DNA of 64,000 bases from the NCBI RefSeq assembly GCF_016616425.1, contig NZ_CP067101.1:4278001-4342000 (forward strand). Direction: 5' to 3'. The notes below the pieces were generated by a model that saw only the letters and a program-made list of their open reading frames with translations, made no database searches and was not told the origin of the DNA. The stretch comes from Bradyrhizobium diazoefficiens. Lineage in GTDB: Bacteria > Pseudomonadota > Alphaproteobacteria > Rhizobiales > Xanthobacteraceae. This document shows positions 26,546-36,638 of the stretch, piece by piece. Every line of letters starts with the position of its first letter. Position 1 is the stretch's first letter. Both the position numbers and the translations under genes were made by a program.

Positions 26546-28216
26546 TTAAACTGTCAGCACATGTACCAGACAGGGAGGCTTTTTGCCCCAATGTTCGTTG
26601 ATCACGGCCCGGACCGCGCGCCGCACCGACTCGGCGAGAGCGTCCGGATCGCGGCGGCGTGCCTTTGGCAGCCCCTCGATCGTCGACATCACGACATCGA
26701 AGACGATGTCGTCGAAGGGCTCGCCTGCCCTGTTCTTCTCGGGGACGCCGACGAGATCGACCTCGGGGTCGTCGGCCAGCTCGCCCTGCTCGGTCATGGC
26801 AATGGCGACGAAGGCGCAGCCGGAGAAGGCCATGCGGCGCCGCTCGACCACGGCGCGGGACTTGGAGTCCTCCAAGATCGTGCCGTCCTTGTACAGACGG
26901 CCGGACGGCACCTCGCCGACGATGCCGGGATCGCCGGGGCCGAGCTTGACGAGGTCGCCGTTGCGGCAGACCAGCACGCGCGGCACGCCGGCGGCGCGCG
27001 CCAGCTTGGCGTGCTCGTGCAGATGCAAGGCCTCGCCGTGAACCGGGATCAGGAGCTGCGGCTTCACCCAGGAGATCAGGTCGCGCAGCTCGTCGCGGCG
27101 GGGATGGCCGGAGACGTGGACCAGAGCATCGCGGTCGGTGATGATCTCGACGCCCTGGAGCACCAGATTGTTGATGATAGAGCCGACGGCCTTCTCGTTG
27201 CCGGGAATGGTGCGCGAGGAAAAGATGACGCTGTCGCCGCGGTTGAGCGTGATCTCGGGATGGTCGTCATTGGCGATGCGCGCCAGCGCGGCGCGCGGCT
27301 CGCCCTGGCTGCCGGTGCACAGCGCCAGCACCTTGTCCTGCGGCAGATGACCGTAGACCTCGGGCGAGCGGAAGTTCTGCACGCCGTCGAGATAGCCGCA
27401 CTCGCGCGCGACCTGCACCACGCGCTCCATGGCGCGGCCGACCACGACGACCTCGCGGTCGGCAGCTTTCGCAGCGGCGGCGACGGCCTTGATCCGGGCG
27501 ACGTTGGAGGCGAACGTCGTCACCGCGACGCGGCCCTTGGCGGCCTTCACGAGATCGATGATGGTCCGGGCGACCTCGGCCTCCGAGGGCGAGCGGCCGT
27601 CGCGCACGGCATTGGTGGAATCGCCGACCAAGGCGAGCACGCCCTCCTCGCCGAGCTCGCGCAGCCGCTTCTCGTCGGTGGGGGCTCCCAGAGTCGGGGT
27701 CGGGTCGATCTTCCAGTCGCCGGTGTGCAGCACCGTGCCGGCCGAGGTGTGAATCGCCAGCGCGTGCGCCTCGGGAATCGAATGCGCGACGGGAATGAAC
27801 TCGACGTTGAACGGGCCGACATCGACGCGCCCGCCCGAGGGCACCACTGTCACCGGGATCTTCGGCGCGTTGCGCTCGGCGGCGCATTTGGCCTCGAACA
27901 GCGCGGCGCTGAACTGCGTCGCATAGATCGGGCATTTCAGCCTCGGCCAGAGATCGATGATGGCGCCGAAATGGTCCTCATGGGCATGGGTGAGCACCAG
28001 GCCCATCAGGTTCTTGCGTTCCTTTTCCAAGAAGCTGATGTCGGGCATGATCAAGTCGATGCCCGGCAGATGTTCCTCGTCGCCGAAGGAGACGCCGAGA
28101 TCGACCGCCATCCAGGCGCGTTGCTGGCGGTTGCCGAGGCCGTAGATCGACAGGTTCATGCCGATCTCGCCAACACCGCCGAGCGGCGCATATACCAGTT
28201 CGTCAGGCTTCGCCAT
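26546..28216 (-). CDS. rnj: Ribonuclease J
   Basis: This is a 556-residue metallo-beta-lactamase/beta-CASP nuclease with endo- and 5'-exonuclease activity, acting on mRNA and rRNA in Alphaproteobacteria. The zinc motif HAHEDHFGAI lies near residue 75, with further metal ligands in VAHSIPEAHAL, LHTGDWKIDPTP and VHVSGHPRRDEL. The beta-CASP part includes GSQGEPRAAL and the C-terminal domain follows. The ATG at 28216 overlaps the birA stop by one base (TGATG). A GTG one codon earlier is possible. The gene is co-directional with nuo and birA. Confidence 0.95.
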   Translation of the reverse strand: MAKPDELVYAPLGGVGEIGMNLSIYGLGNRQQRAWMAVDLGVSFGDEEHLPGIDLIMPDISFLEKERKNLMGLVLTHAHEDHFGAIIDLWPRLKCPIYATQFSAALFEAKCAAERNAPKIPVTVVPSGGRVDVGPFNVEFIPVAHSIPEAHALAIHTSAGTVLHTGDWKIDPTPTLGAPTDEKRLRELGEEGVLALVGDSTNAVRDGRSPSEAEVARTIIDLVKAAKGRVAVTTFASNVARIKAVAAAAKAADREVVVVGRAMERVVQVARECGYLDGVQNFRSPEVYGHLPQDKVLALCTGSQGEPRAALARIANDDHPEITLNRGDSVIFSSRTIPGNEKAVGSIINNLVLQGVEIITDRDALVHVSGHPRRDELRDLISWVKPQLLIPVHGEALHLHEHAKLARAAGVPRVLVCRNGDLVKLGPGDPGIVGEVPSGRLYKDGTILEDSKSRAVVERRRMAFSGCAFVAIAMTEQGELADDPEVDLVGVPEKNRAGEPFDDIVFDVVMSTIEGLPKARRRDPDALAESVRRAVRAVINEHWGKKPPCLVHVLTV

Positions 28217-29022
28217 CACGCAGCTCCCACGGAGGCGGCCGAGCCGAAGAACACCTCGCCGGCCGCCACCGGCAGGCGTCGGCCGTCAGCGGTGCGGACG
28301 ATCAGGCACCCGGTGTCGTCGATCGTGTCGAAAATGCCGTCCAGCGTCATCGTTCCCGTGTTGATCGCGACCCGCTCGCCGAGGCCGGCAGCGCGCTCCA
28401 GCCACAGTTTGCGGATCTCGGCAAAGCCGCGGCCACTGTCCCAGATGCCGCGGAACTCCACCCAGGCGTCGGATAGCGCCGAGAACAGCTCCTCGGCGCT
28501 GATCTGGACGCCGAGCCCGGCCAGCGATACCGCGGGTGTCGGGGTGCCCTCGGGTGCTGCGACGACATTGGTGCCGATGCCGACCACGACGGCGAGGCCA
28601 TTGCCGACGGCTTCGGCCTCGAGCCCGATGCCGACGAGCTTCCTGCCGCCGGCAAGCACGTCGTTCGGCCATTTTAGGGCGTAGCGGGGACGGCCCTCGC
28701 CCAGGCGCAGGGCGGCTTCCAGACTGACCTTCTCCAGCGCCGCTTCCTCGGCGAGCCCGGCCGCAAAGCCCAGCGTGGCGGCGACGGCCGGCGCGACGTC
28801 CATGACTTCGAGGACGCTGGCGGCGAGATTGCCGCGTGGCGCAATCCAGACGCGCTGGCGGCGGCCGCGGCCGGCGGTCTGCTCCGATGTGACGAACCAC
28901 ATCGGGCCGCGTTCCCCGGCCCTGGCCTGCTCGATCGCCTCGGTATTGGTCGAGCCGGTCCGTTCGAACGCCGCGAGCTTGTAGCCCGCCGATCGTGCGC
29001 GAGGACCGAGCGCGAAACCCAT
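28216..29022 (-). CDS. birA: Biotin-[acetyl-CoA-carboxylase] ligase
   Basis: This 268-residue enzyme attaches biotin to acyl-CoA carboxylases. Catalytic-core motifs are GSTNTEAIEQARAG, TAGRGRRQRVWIAPRGNL (the biotinyl-AMP loop) and KWPNDVLAGGRKLVGIG with the conserved Lys. The C-terminal small domain ends with VRTADGRRLPVAAGEVF. It lacks the N-terminal DNA-binding domain of the E. coli repressor form, so it is a monofunctional ligase. It begins one base after nuoN and overlaps rnj, which places it in the nuo transcript. Confidence 0.94.
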   Translation of the reverse strand: MGFALGPRARSAGYKLAAFERTGSTNTEAIEQARAGERGPMWFVTSEQTAGRGRRQRVWIAPRGNLAASVLEVMDVAPAVAATLGFAAGLAEEAALEKVSLEAALRLGEGRPRYALKWPNDVLAGGRKLVGIGLEAEAVGNGLAVVVGIGTNVVAAPEGTPTPAVSLAGLGVQISAEELFSALSDAWVEFRGIWDSGRGFAEIRKLWLERAAGLGERVAINTGTMTLDGIFDTIDDTGCLIVRTADGRRLPVAAGEVFFGSAASVGAA

Positions 29023-29023
29023 C

Positions 29024-30460
29024 CTAGAACAGCGACTTTGCCGCGGCGGAGGCGACGCTCACCACGGGACCTGCGAACAGCGCAAACAGGATGTTGAACA
29101 GGCCCGCGACCGCCAGCACCGTCCGCACTTCGATGCGCACCGGATCGACCTGGCCGGCCGGCTCGTCGAAATACATCGTCTTGACGATGGCCAGGTAGTA
29201 GTAGGCGCCGACCACGCTGGTCAGCACGCCGATGACGGCGAGCGTGAACAGGTTCGCCTTGATCGCGGCGACGAAGACGTACCATTTGGCGAAGAAGCCG
29301 GCGAGCGGCGGAATGCCGGCGAGCGAGAACAGCAGCATCGCGAACATGAAGGCGAGCAGCGGATTGGTCCGCGACAGGCCGGCGAAGTCGCTGATCTGCT
29401 CGACGGCCTGGCCGTTGCGGCGCATCGCGAGGATGATCGAGAACGAGCCCAGCGTCATCGCGACATAGATCACGATGTACATCAAGACGCCCTGCGCGCC
29501 CTCGACGGTGCCCGAGGCAAGACCGACCAGCGCGAAGCCCATATGGCCGATCGAGGAATAGGCCATCAGGCGCTTGATGTTGGATTGGCCGATCGCGGCG
29601 AAGGAGCCGAGCGCCATCGAGGCGATCGCCACGAACACCAGGATCTGCTGCCACTGCGAGACGATGCCCGGGAAAGCCGTCAGCGTGACGCGGGTGAACA
29701 CGGCGAGCGCGGCGACTTTCGGTGCCGACGCGAAGAAGGCGGTGACCGGGGTCGGCGCGCCCTCATACACGTCCGGCGTCCACATGTGGAACGGCACGGC
29801 CGAGACCTTGAAGCAGAGGCCGGCGAGCAGGAAGACCAGGCCGAACACCAGGCCTACATTCGAGACCGTCGCCGCCGCGGCGATGCCGGCGAAGCTGACC
29901 GTGCCGGTGAAGCCGTAGATCAGCGAGGCGCCATAGAGCAGCATGCCCGAGGACAGCGCGCCGAGCACGAAGTACTTCAGGCCGGCTTCGGTCGACTTGG
30001 CGTTGTCACGGTTCGAGGTCGCCACCACGTAGAGCGCCAGCGACATCAGTTCGAGGCCGAGATAGAGCGAGATCAGATCGCCGGCCGAGATCAGCACCAT
30101 CATGCCGAGCGTCGAGAGCAGCACCAGGATGGCGTATTCGAAGATGCGGCGCGACGGGTCGGACAGGAACTCCATCGACAGCACCAGCGTCACCGCAGAG
30201 CCGATCAGGGCCAGGATCTTCATGAAGCGGGCAAAGTCGTCGACGATGAAGCTGCCGCCGAAGGTCACCTGCTTGCCGGCCGGCAGCATGTATTCGAGCG
30301 CGCCGACCACGATCAGGAGCACCACCGACAGCGAGGTGACCGTCCTGGTCGTCTCCTGCCCGCGATAGGCTCCGAGCATCAGTAGCGCCATGGCGCCGAC
30401 CGCGAGCACGAGCTCGGGCAGCACCGGCGCCAGTTGGTAACCTGCAGTCTCAAAGCTCAT
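29024..30460 (-). CDS. nuoN: NADH-quinone oxidoreductase subunit N
   Basis: This is a 478-residue antiporter-like membrane subunit of complex I with about 14 helices. It is one of the three proton-pumping modules of the membrane arm. Characteristic segments are LYLGLELMSLALYVVA with the conserved Glu, KYFVLGALSSGMLLYG with the key Lys, FKVSAVPFHMWTPDVYEGAP, and KRLMAYSSIGHMGFALVG. It is the last nuo gene, 22 bases after nuoM and followed after one base by birA. Confidence 0.97.
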   Translation of the reverse strand: MSFETAGYQLAPVLPELVLAVGAMALLMLGAYRGQETTRTVTSLSVVLLIVVGALEYMLPAGKQVTFGGSFIVDDFARFMKILALIGSAVTLVLSMEFLSDPSRRIFEYAILVLLSTLGMMVLISAGDLISLYLGLELMSLALYVVATSNRDNAKSTEAGLKYFVLGALSSGMLLYGASLIYGFTGTVSFAGIAAAATVSNVGLVFGLVFLLAGLCFKVSAVPFHMWTPDVYEGAPTPVTAFFASAPKVAALAVFTRVTLTAFPGIVSQWQQILVFVAIASMALGSFAAIGQSNIKRLMAYSSIGHMGFALVGLASGTVEGAQGVLMYIVIYVAMTLGSFSIILAMRRNGQAVEQISDFAGLSRTNPLLAFMFAMLLFSLAGIPPLAGFFAKWYVFVAAIKANLFTLAVIGVLTSVVGAYYYLAIVKTMYFDEPAGQVDPVRIEVRTVLAVAGLFNILFALFAGPVVSVASAAAKSLF

Positions 30461-30482
30461 GGCGATATCCTGACCTGCCCGA

Positions 30483-31991
30483 TCACTGGAGCAGTGCGGC
30501 GGCCTTCACGGCCGTCACAGCGGTGTTGTAATTGTTGACCAGTTGCTGGACCGAGGCGGCCGACATGTCGAGCACCGGCTTCGGATAGACGCCGAACAGG
30601 ATCGTCAGCGCGATCATCGGAAACAGCGTCAGGCACTCCCGCAAGGTGAGATCCTTCATGCTCGCCAGCGAGGGCCTGACCAGCGCCCCGAACACGACCT
30701 TGCGGTACAGCCACAGCGCGTAGCCTGCCGACAGGATCACGCCGAAAGTGGCGAAGAACGCCGTCGGGATCGAGACCTTGAAGGTGCCGAGCAGCGTCAT
30801 GAACTCGCCGACGAAGCCGCTCGTGCCGGGCAGACCGACATTGGCCATGGTGAAGACCATGAAGGTCAGCGCGTAGAGCGGCATCCGGTTGACGAGGCCG
30901 CCATAGGCCGCGATCTCGCGGGTGTGCAGGCGGTCGTAGACGACGCCGACGCAGAGGAACAGCGCGCCGGAGACGATGCCGTGGGAGATCATCTGGAACA
31001 CGCCGCCGGCGACGCCCTGCATGGTGCCGGCGAAGATGCCCATGGTGACGAAGCCCATATGCGCCACCGAGGAGTACGCGATCAGCTTCTTCATGTCCTC
31101 CTGCATCAACGCCACCAGCGAGGTGTAGATGATGGCGATGGCCGACAGCGTGAAGATCAGCGGCGCGAAGTCATGCGAAGCCAGCGGGAACATCGGCAGC
31201 GAGAAGCGCAGGAAGCCATAGCCGCCCATCTTCAAGAGGATCGCGGCCAGGACCACCGAGCCTGCGGTCGGCGCCTCGACGTGCGCGTCGGGGAGCCAGG
31301 TGTGCACCGGCCACATCGGCATCTTCACCGCAAACGAGGCGAAGAAGGCAAGCCAGGCCCAGGTCTGCAGGGACCGCGGTACGGCGGTGTGCATCAGGGT
31401 CGGGATGTCGGTGGTGCCGCCGTTCCAGTACAGCGCCATGATGGCGAGCAGCATCAGGACCGAGCCGAGCAGCGTGTAGAGGAAGAACTTGAACGACGCG
31501 TACACCCGGCGCGGCCCGCCCCAGACGCCGATGATCAGGAACATCGGAATCAGGCCGCCTTCGAAGAACAGGTAGAACAGCACGAGGTCGAGCGCCGAGA
31601 AGGTGCCGACCATCAGCGTTTCCAGGATCAGGAACGCCATCATGTATTCGCGGACCCGGTTCGTGATCGCCTTCCAGCTCGCGATGATGCAGAACGGCAT
31701 CACGGCGGTGGTGAGGATCACCAGCGGCAGCGAGATGCCGTCGACGCCCATGTGATAGGTGATGCCGGTGGCGAGCCAGTTCGCCTTCTCGACGAACTGG
31801 AAGTCGGGGTTTGACGGGTCGAAGCGCATGGCCAGGATCACCGACACCGCGAAGGTGATCAGCGTGGTCCAGAGCGCGATCCAGCGCGAATTGCGCTTGG
31901 CCGCCTCGTCATCGCCGCGGCTGAGATAGACGATCAGCGCGCCGACCAGCGGCAGGAACGTCGTGACCGATAGGATGGGCCAGGTCGTCAT
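30483..31991 (-). CDS. nuoM: NADH-quinone oxidoreductase subunit M
   Basis: This is a 502-residue antiporter-like proton-pumping subunit of the membrane arm. It has about 14 helices, with the conserved Glu in [20 protein letters not shown], the Lys-containing [13 protein letters not shown] region, [20 protein letters not shown] and [18 protein letters not shown]. The start is directly after the nuoL stop (CAT and TTA adjacent on the plus strand), consistent with coupled translation. The length is normal. Confidence 0.97.
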   Translation of the reverse strand: MTTWPILSVTTFLPLVGALIVYLSRGDDEAAKRNSRWIALWTTLITFAVSVILAMRFDPSNPDFQFVEKANWLATGITYHMGVDGISLPLVILTTAVMPFCIIASWKAITNRVREYMMAFLILETLMVGTFSALDLVLFYLFFEGGLIPMFLIIGVWGGPRRVYASFKFFLYTLLGSVLMLLAIMALYWNGGTTDIPTLMHTAVPRSLQTWAWLAFFASFAVKMPMWPVHTWLPDAHVEAPTAGSVVLAAILLKMGGYGFLRFSLPMFPLASHDFAPLIFTLSAIAIIYTSLVALMQEDMKKLIAYSSVAHMGFVTMGIFAGTMQGVAGGVFQMISHGIVSGALFLCVGVVYDRLHTREIAAYGGLVNRMPLYALTFMVFTMANVGLPGTSGFVGEFMTLLGTFKVSIPTAFFATFGVILSAGYALWLYRKVVFGALVRPSLASMKDLTLRECLTLFPMIALTILFGVYPKPVLDMSAASVQQLVNNYNTAVTAVKAAALLQ

Positions 31992-34100
31992 TTACTGGCC
32001 TCCAAAGCCGAACATGAACCAGGTGATCAGGCCGGCGGCTCCGATCAGCATGGCGAACGCGTAGTGATAGAGATAGCCGGTCTGGATCTTCACGACGTTG
32101 CGGGTGACGTCCAGCACGCGGGCCGAGATGCCGTCGGGGCCGAGGCCGTCGATGATGAAGCCGTCGCCCTTCTTCCAGAGCTGATAGCCGATCCACTTCG
32201 CCGGACGGACCAAAATGATGTCGTAGAGTTCGTCGAAGTACCATTTGTTGAGCAGGAACTGATACAGCATCGGCTGCGTTTTCGCCAGCTCGACCGGCAG
32301 ATAAGGCCGGCGGATGTAGAACAGGTAGGAGACGAGGAAGCCCAGCACCATCATTACCGTCGGCAGGAAGACGATGGTCGCGGGGATGTGGTGCATCTCC
32401 TCGATGACGTGCGGGTTCATCTTCACGGATTCGCGGAAGAACTCCTCAATACCGTGACCGGCAAACAGCTCCATGAACGGGAAACCGGCGACGATGGAGC
32501 CGACCGCAAGCGCGCCGATGGGGATCAGCATCCAGATCGGGGCCTCGTGCGCGGCCTCATAGTGGTGCTCGTCATGCGGCTCGCCGTGGAAGGTCTTGAA
32601 GATCAGGCGCCACGAATAGAACGAGGTCAGGCCGGCCGCGACGACCGTCATCAGGAAGCCGTACACCCCGAACGGATTATGCGAGGCATAGGCGGACTCG
32701 ATGATCGCGTCCTTGGAGAAATAGCCGGCAGTGAGCGGGAAGCCGGTGAGCGCCAGTGTGCCGACCACCATCACCGCGTAGGTGTAGGGGATCTTCTTCC
32801 ACAGGCCGCCCATGTTGCGGATGTCCTGCTCGTGGTGCATCGCGTAGATCACCGAGCCGGAGCCGAGGAACAGCAGCGCCTTGAAGAAGGCGTGCGTGAA
32901 CAAATGGAACATGCCGACCGAATAGGCCCCTGCTCCCATCGCCACGAACATGTAGCCGAGCTGCGAACAGGTCGAATAGGCGACGATGCGCTTGATGTCG
33001 TTCTGGACGAGGCCGATGGTCGCCGCGAAGAACGCGGTGGTCGCGCCGACAAACATCACGACGGCCTGCGCGTTCGGGGCAAGCTCGAACAACGGCGACA
33101 GGCGCGCCACCATGAACACGCCGGCGGTGACCATGGTCGCGGCGTGGATCAGCGCCGAGACCGGGGTCGGGCCTTCCATCGCGTCCGGCAACCAGGTGTG
33201 CAGCAAGAACTGCGCCGACTTGCCCATCGCACCCATGAACAAGAGGAGACAGGTCAGGGTCAGGGCGTCGGCGTGCCAGCCGAGGAAGTCGATGGTCTTG
33301 CCGGTGAGCCCGGGCGCGGCGTGGAAGATGGTCTCGAAATCGGTTGAGCCGACCAGCATGAAGATCGCGAAGATGCCGAGCGCGAAGCCGAAATCGCCGA
33401 CCCGGTTGACCACGAAGGCCTTGATCGCCGCTGCGTTCGCCGACGGCCGCTGGTACCAGAAGCCGATCAGCAGATAGCTGGCGAGACCGACGCCTTCCCA
33501 GCCGAAGAACAGCTGCACGAGATTGTCCGCGGTCACCAGCATCAGCATGGCGAAGGTGAACAGGCTGAGATAGCCGAAGAAGCGTGGCCGGTTCGGATCC
33601 TCGTCCATGTAGCCGATGGAATAGAGGTGCACGAGCGAGGACACGGTGGTGACCACCACCAGCATCACGGCGGTGAGGGTGTCGACGCGCAGCGTCCACC
33701 AGACCTGGAGGTCGCCGGAGAAGATCCAGGGCAGCAGCTGGATGCGAGCGTCATGGTGCATGAAGCCGACGTCGACCAGCGTCATCCAGGATAGCGCGGC
33801 CGAGACGAACAGCAGCGCCGTGGTGATCAGCTCGGCCCCGCGCGAGCCCGCAGCGGGCGGCTCCGCCGGGCCATGGCCGTGCTCGTCATGATCCATCGGC
33901 TCGTCGTGCGAAACGTGTACCTTTGCCGCGTCCTGGTTGATCGAGGCCGCCGCATGCGCATGCACTTGCGCGCCGTGACCGTGCTCGCCGTGATGCTCGA
34001 CCGTGTCGCCCGAAGGGTTGCGGCCATGCGCGCCGACGAGCGCGATCAGGCCAGCCAGAAGGGCGCCCAGCAGAGGCAGGAAAACGATTGCCTGGACCAT
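31992..34100 (-). CDS. nuoL: NADH-quinone oxidoreductase subunit L with a His-rich insertion
   Basis: This is a 702-residue distal proton-pumping subunit, longer than the common roughly 610-650. Core motifs are intact: [37 protein letters not shown] and [20 protein letters not shown], and a C-terminal lateral helix follows. Between the first and second helices (about residues 26-90) lies an extra stretch with many His and Asp/Glu residues ([32 protein letters not shown]). This would face the periplasm or the membrane edge and could bind metal. It could also be a lineage-specific loop without function. The gene sits 8 bases after nuoK. Confidence 0.96.
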   Translation of the reverse strand: MVQAIVFLPLLGALLAGLIALVGAHGRNPSGDTVEHHGEHGHGAQVHAHAAASINQDAAKVHVSHDEPMDHDEHGHGPAEPPAAGSRGAELITTALLFVSAALSWMTLVDVGFMHHDARIQLLPWIFSGDLQVWWTLRVDTLTAVMLVVVTTVSSLVHLYSIGYMDEDPNRPRFFGYLSLFTFAMLMLVTADNLVQLFFGWEGVGLASYLLIGFWYQRPSANAAAIKAFVVNRVGDFGFALGIFAIFMLVGSTDFETIFHAAPGLTGKTIDFLGWHADALTLTCLLLFMGAMGKSAQFLLHTWLPDAMEGPTPVSALIHAATMVTAGVFMVARLSPLFELAPNAQAVVMFVGATTAFFAATIGLVQNDIKRIVAYSTCSQLGYMFVAMGAGAYSVGMFHLFTHAFFKALLFLGSGSVIYAMHHEQDIRNMGGLWKKIPYTYAVMVVGTLALTGFPLTAGYFSKDAIIESAYASHNPFGVYGFLMTVVAAGLTSFYSWRLIFKTFHGEPHDEHHYEAAHEAPIWMLIPIGALAVGSIVAGFPFMELFAGHGIEEFFRESVKMNPHVIEEMHHIPATIVFLPTVMMVLGFLVSYLFYIRRPYLPVELAKTQPMLYQFLLNKWYFDELYDIILVRPAKWIGYQLWKKGDGFIIDGLGPDGISARVLDVTRNVVKIQTGYLYHYAFAMLIGAAGLITWFMFGFGGQ

Positions 34101-34108
34101 TTGAGAGC

Positions 34109-34417
34109 TCAGCCCTTCATCAGATTGACGTCCTCAACCGCGATCGAGCCGCGGTTGCGGAAATAGACCACAAGAATGGCGAGACCGATCGCGGCTTCGG
34201 CCGCTGCGACGGTGAGCACCAGCAGCGCGAAGACCTGGCCGACGATGTCGCCGAGGAAGCTCGAGAACGCAACCAGGTTGATGTTGACCGAGAGCAGGAT
34301 CAGCTCGATCGACATCAGGATGACGATGATGTTCTTGCGGTTCAGGAAGATGCCGAGGATGCCGAGCGTGAACAGGATCGCGCCGACCGCCAGATAATGT
34401 CCGAGCCCGATCGTCAT
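34109..34417 (-). CDS. nuoK: NADH-quinone oxidoreductase subunit K
   Basis: This 102-residue subunit has three membrane helices and forms part of the proton path next to NuoJ and NuoN. The two buried Glu residues of the family are in [15 protein letters not shown] and [13 protein letters not shown]. The ATG at 34417 ([11 protein letters not shown]) overlaps the nuoJ stop (ATGA) and gives the usual N-terminus; a GTG three codons upstream is in frame but less likely. Confidence 0.97.
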   Translation of the reverse strand: MTIGLGHYLAVGAILFTLGILGIFLNRKNIIVILMSIELILLSVNINLVAFSSFLGDIVGQVFALLVLTVAAAEAAIGLAILVVYFRNRGSIAVEDVNLMKG

Positions 34418-35052
34418 TTCACCCACTCCGCCGCATCGGCGTCCGAGAGCCCCTGCCCCGGCGCCACCTTGCGCATCGCCATCGCCATCTCGGGCGTGCG
34501 CGCGTTCTGAACGTTGATGTCCTGCCGCTTGACGCTCGCCTTGTGCCGCAGCGTCAGCACGATGGCGCCGATCATGGCGACCAGCAGCACCATGCCCGAG
34601 AGCTGGAAGTAGTGGATGTACTTCGTATAGAGCACGAGCCCGAGCGCCTCGGTGTTGCTGACGTTGGTCGGGATCGCCGCCGTGATCGTCTTGCTGACAC
34701 CGGGATTGATGACCCAGAAGCCGACGGTGAGCAGCAGCTCGAACAGGAAGATGCCGCCGATCACGAGACCGACCGGCAGATACTCGATGAAGCCCTCGCG
34801 GAGCTCGAGGAAGTCGACGTCGAGCATCATGATCACGAACAGGAACAGCACCGCGACGGCGCCGACATAGACGACGATCAGGATCATCGCGAGGAATTCG
34901 GCGCCCATCAGCACGAACAGGCCGGAGGCGTTGACGAAGGCCAGGATCAGGTACAGCACGGAGTGCACGGGATTGCGCGAGACAATCACCATCACGGCCG
35001 AAGCGACGCAGACGCCGGCGAAGAGATAGAAGAACAGCGCGGGAACGATCAT
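34414..35052 (-). CDS. nuoJ: NADH-quinone oxidoreductase subunit J
   Basis: This 212-residue membrane subunit has five helices and the family core [20 protein letters not shown], then [20 protein letters not shown] containing the pi-bulge helix. A hydrophilic C-terminal tail (about residues 165-212, with [20 protein letters not shown]) is typical of alphaproteobacterial NuoJ. It lies 9 bases after nuoI and overlaps nuoK. Confidence 0.96.
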   Translation of the reverse strand: MIVPALFFYLFAGVCVASAVMVIVSRNPVHSVLYLILAFVNASGLFVLMGAEFLAMILIVVYVGAVAVLFLFVIMMLDVDFLELREGFIEYLPVGLVIGGIFLFELLLTVGFWVINPGVSKTITAAIPTNVSNTEALGLVLYTKYIHYFQLSGMVLLVAMIGAIVLTLRHKASVKRQDINVQNARTPEMAMAMRKVAPGQGLSDADAAEWVK

Positions 35053-35061
35053 GCCCTCACC

Positions 35062-35556
35062 TCACCGGTACGGCGCGTCGAGCTCGATCGCTTTCGCGAT
35101 CTCGCGTTCCCAGCGATCGCCGTTGGCGAGCAGCTTGGCCTTGTCATACAGCAGTTCCTCGCGGGTCTCGGTCGAGAACTCGAAGTTCGGACCTTCGACG
35201 ATGGCGTCGACCGGACAGGCCTCCTGGCAGAGGCCGCAGTAGATGCACTTCACCATGTCGATGTCGTAGCGCACGGTGCGGCGGGTGCCGTCGTTGCGGC
35301 GCGGGCCGGCCTCGATGGTGATGGCCTGCGCCGGGCAGATCGCCTCGCACAGCTTGCAGGCGATGCAGCGCTCTTCGCCGTTCGGATAGCGGCGCAGCGC
35401 GTGCTCGCCGCGGAAGCGGGGCGAGATCGGATTCTTCTCGAACGGATAATTGATGGTCGGCTTCGGCTGGAAGAAATAGCGCATGGCGAGGAAGAACGCC
35501 GAGACGAATTCCGACAGCAGAAGCGAGCGTGCAGTGGCGTTGACGTTGATACCCAT
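35062..35556 (-). CDS. nuoI: NADH-quinone oxidoreductase subunit I (two 4Fe-4S clusters)
   Basis: This 164-residue peripheral-arm subunit carries clusters N6a and N6b. The two ligand motifs are [17 protein letters not shown] near residue 65 and [16 protein letters not shown] near residue 105. The N-terminus ([20 protein letters not shown]) sets the start at 35556, 8 bases after the nuoH stop; the frame stays open upstream only as a shadow of nuoH. It passes electrons from NuoG towards NuoB. Confidence 0.97.
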   Translation of the reverse strand: MGINVNATARSLLLSEFVSAFFLAMRYFFQPKPTINYPFEKNPISPRFRGEHALRRYPNGEERCIACKLCEAICPAQAITIEAGPRRNDGTRRTVRYDIDMVKCIYCGLCQEACPVDAIVEGPNFEFSTETREELLYDKAKLLANGDRWEREIAKAIELDAPYR

Positions 35557-35564
35557 GACGGCCC

Positions 35565-36632
35565 TCACTTCGGCGCGATGCCGGCGAAATGCAGCACGCC
35601 GGCCACCACGATCACCATCGCCAGCGACAGCGGCAGGAACACCTTCCAGCCGAGGCGCATCAGTTGATCGTAGCGGTAGCGCGGCACGATCGCCTTGGCC
35701 ATCGCGAACAGGAAGAACATGAAGAACAGTTTCAGCGAGAACCAGATGATCCCCGGCACCCAGTTGAAGGGCGGCAGGTCGACCGGCGGCAGCCAGCCCC
35801 CGAGGAACAGGATGGTCGCCATCGCGCACATCGTGGCGATCGCGACGTACTCGCCGAGCATGAACAGCAGGTACGGCGTCGAGCCGTATTCGACCATGAA
35901 TCCGGCGACGAGCTCGGATTCCGCTTCGACGAGGTCGAAGGGCGGACGGTTGGTCTCCGCTAGCGCCGAGACGTAGAACACCACGAACATCGGAAACAGC
36001 GGCCAGACGTACCAGTTCAGGATGGTGAGCTGCGGCAGTCCGATCAGGCTGGCAAGACCGCGGGCATGCTGGGCCTCGACCACGGCCGAGAGGTTCAGCG
36101 TGCCGGCGCAGAGCAGCACCGTGATGATGACGAAGCCGATGGAGACCTCGTAGGACACCATCTGCGCCGCCGAGCGCAGCGCGGCCAGGAACGGGTACTT
36201 CGAGTTCGACGACCAGCCGGCCATGATGATGCCGTAGATCGACAGCGACGAGATCGCGAAGATGAAGAGGATGCCGACATTGATGTCGGAGATCACCCAG
36301 CCGAGATTGGTCGGGATCACCGCCCAGGCGGCGAGCGCGAGCACGCATGAGACCAGCGGCGCCAGCAGAAAGACGCCCTTGTTGGCGCCGGCCGGAATGA
36401 TCGGCTCCTTCAGCACGAACTTCAGGAGATCGGCGAAGGACTGGAACAGGCCCCAGGGGCCGACCACGTTCGGGCCGCGGCGGATCTGCACCGCCGCCCA
36501 GATCTTGCGGTCGGCGAGCAGGATGTAGGCGATCGCAACCAGGAGGACCACGAGGACCAGCACGCTCTCCGCGATCATGATGATCAGCGGCCAGAGGAAA
36601 CCGGTCCAGAATGCGCTTTCGAAGAATTCCAT
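35565..36632 (-). CDS. nuoH: NADH-quinone oxidoreductase subunit H
   Basis: This is a 355-residue membrane subunit that forms the quinone-entry chamber. It has eight or more helices with the family segments [59 protein letters not shown] and [20 protein letters not shown], the last rich in the conserved Glu residues. It is between nuoG (6-base gap) and nuoI. Confidence 0.98.
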   Translation of the reverse strand: MEFFESAFWTGFLWPLIIMIAESVLVLVVLLVAIAYILLADRKIWAAVQIRRGPNVVGPWGLFQSFADLLKFVLKEPIIPAGANKGVFLLAPLVSCVLALAAWAVIPTNLGWVISDINVGILFIFAISSLSIYGIIMAGWSSNSKYPFLAALRSAAQMVSYEVSIGFVIITVLLCAGTLNLSAVVEAQHARGLASLIGLPQLTILNWYVWPLFPMFVVFYVSALAETNRPPFDLVEAESELVAGFMVEYGSTPYLLFMLGEYVAIATMCAMATILFLGGWLPPVDLPPFNWVPGIIWFSLKLFFMFFLFAMAKAIVPRYRYDQLMRLGWKVFLPLSLAMVIVVAGVLHFAGIAPK

Positions 36633-36638
36633 CCTAGC

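Noticed and set aside
25838..28684. 948-residue plus-strand open frame opposite rnj, mce and birA
   Set aside because: His/Arg/Asp-rich composition is typical of an antisense frame in high-GC DNA, and the minus-strand genes are certain.
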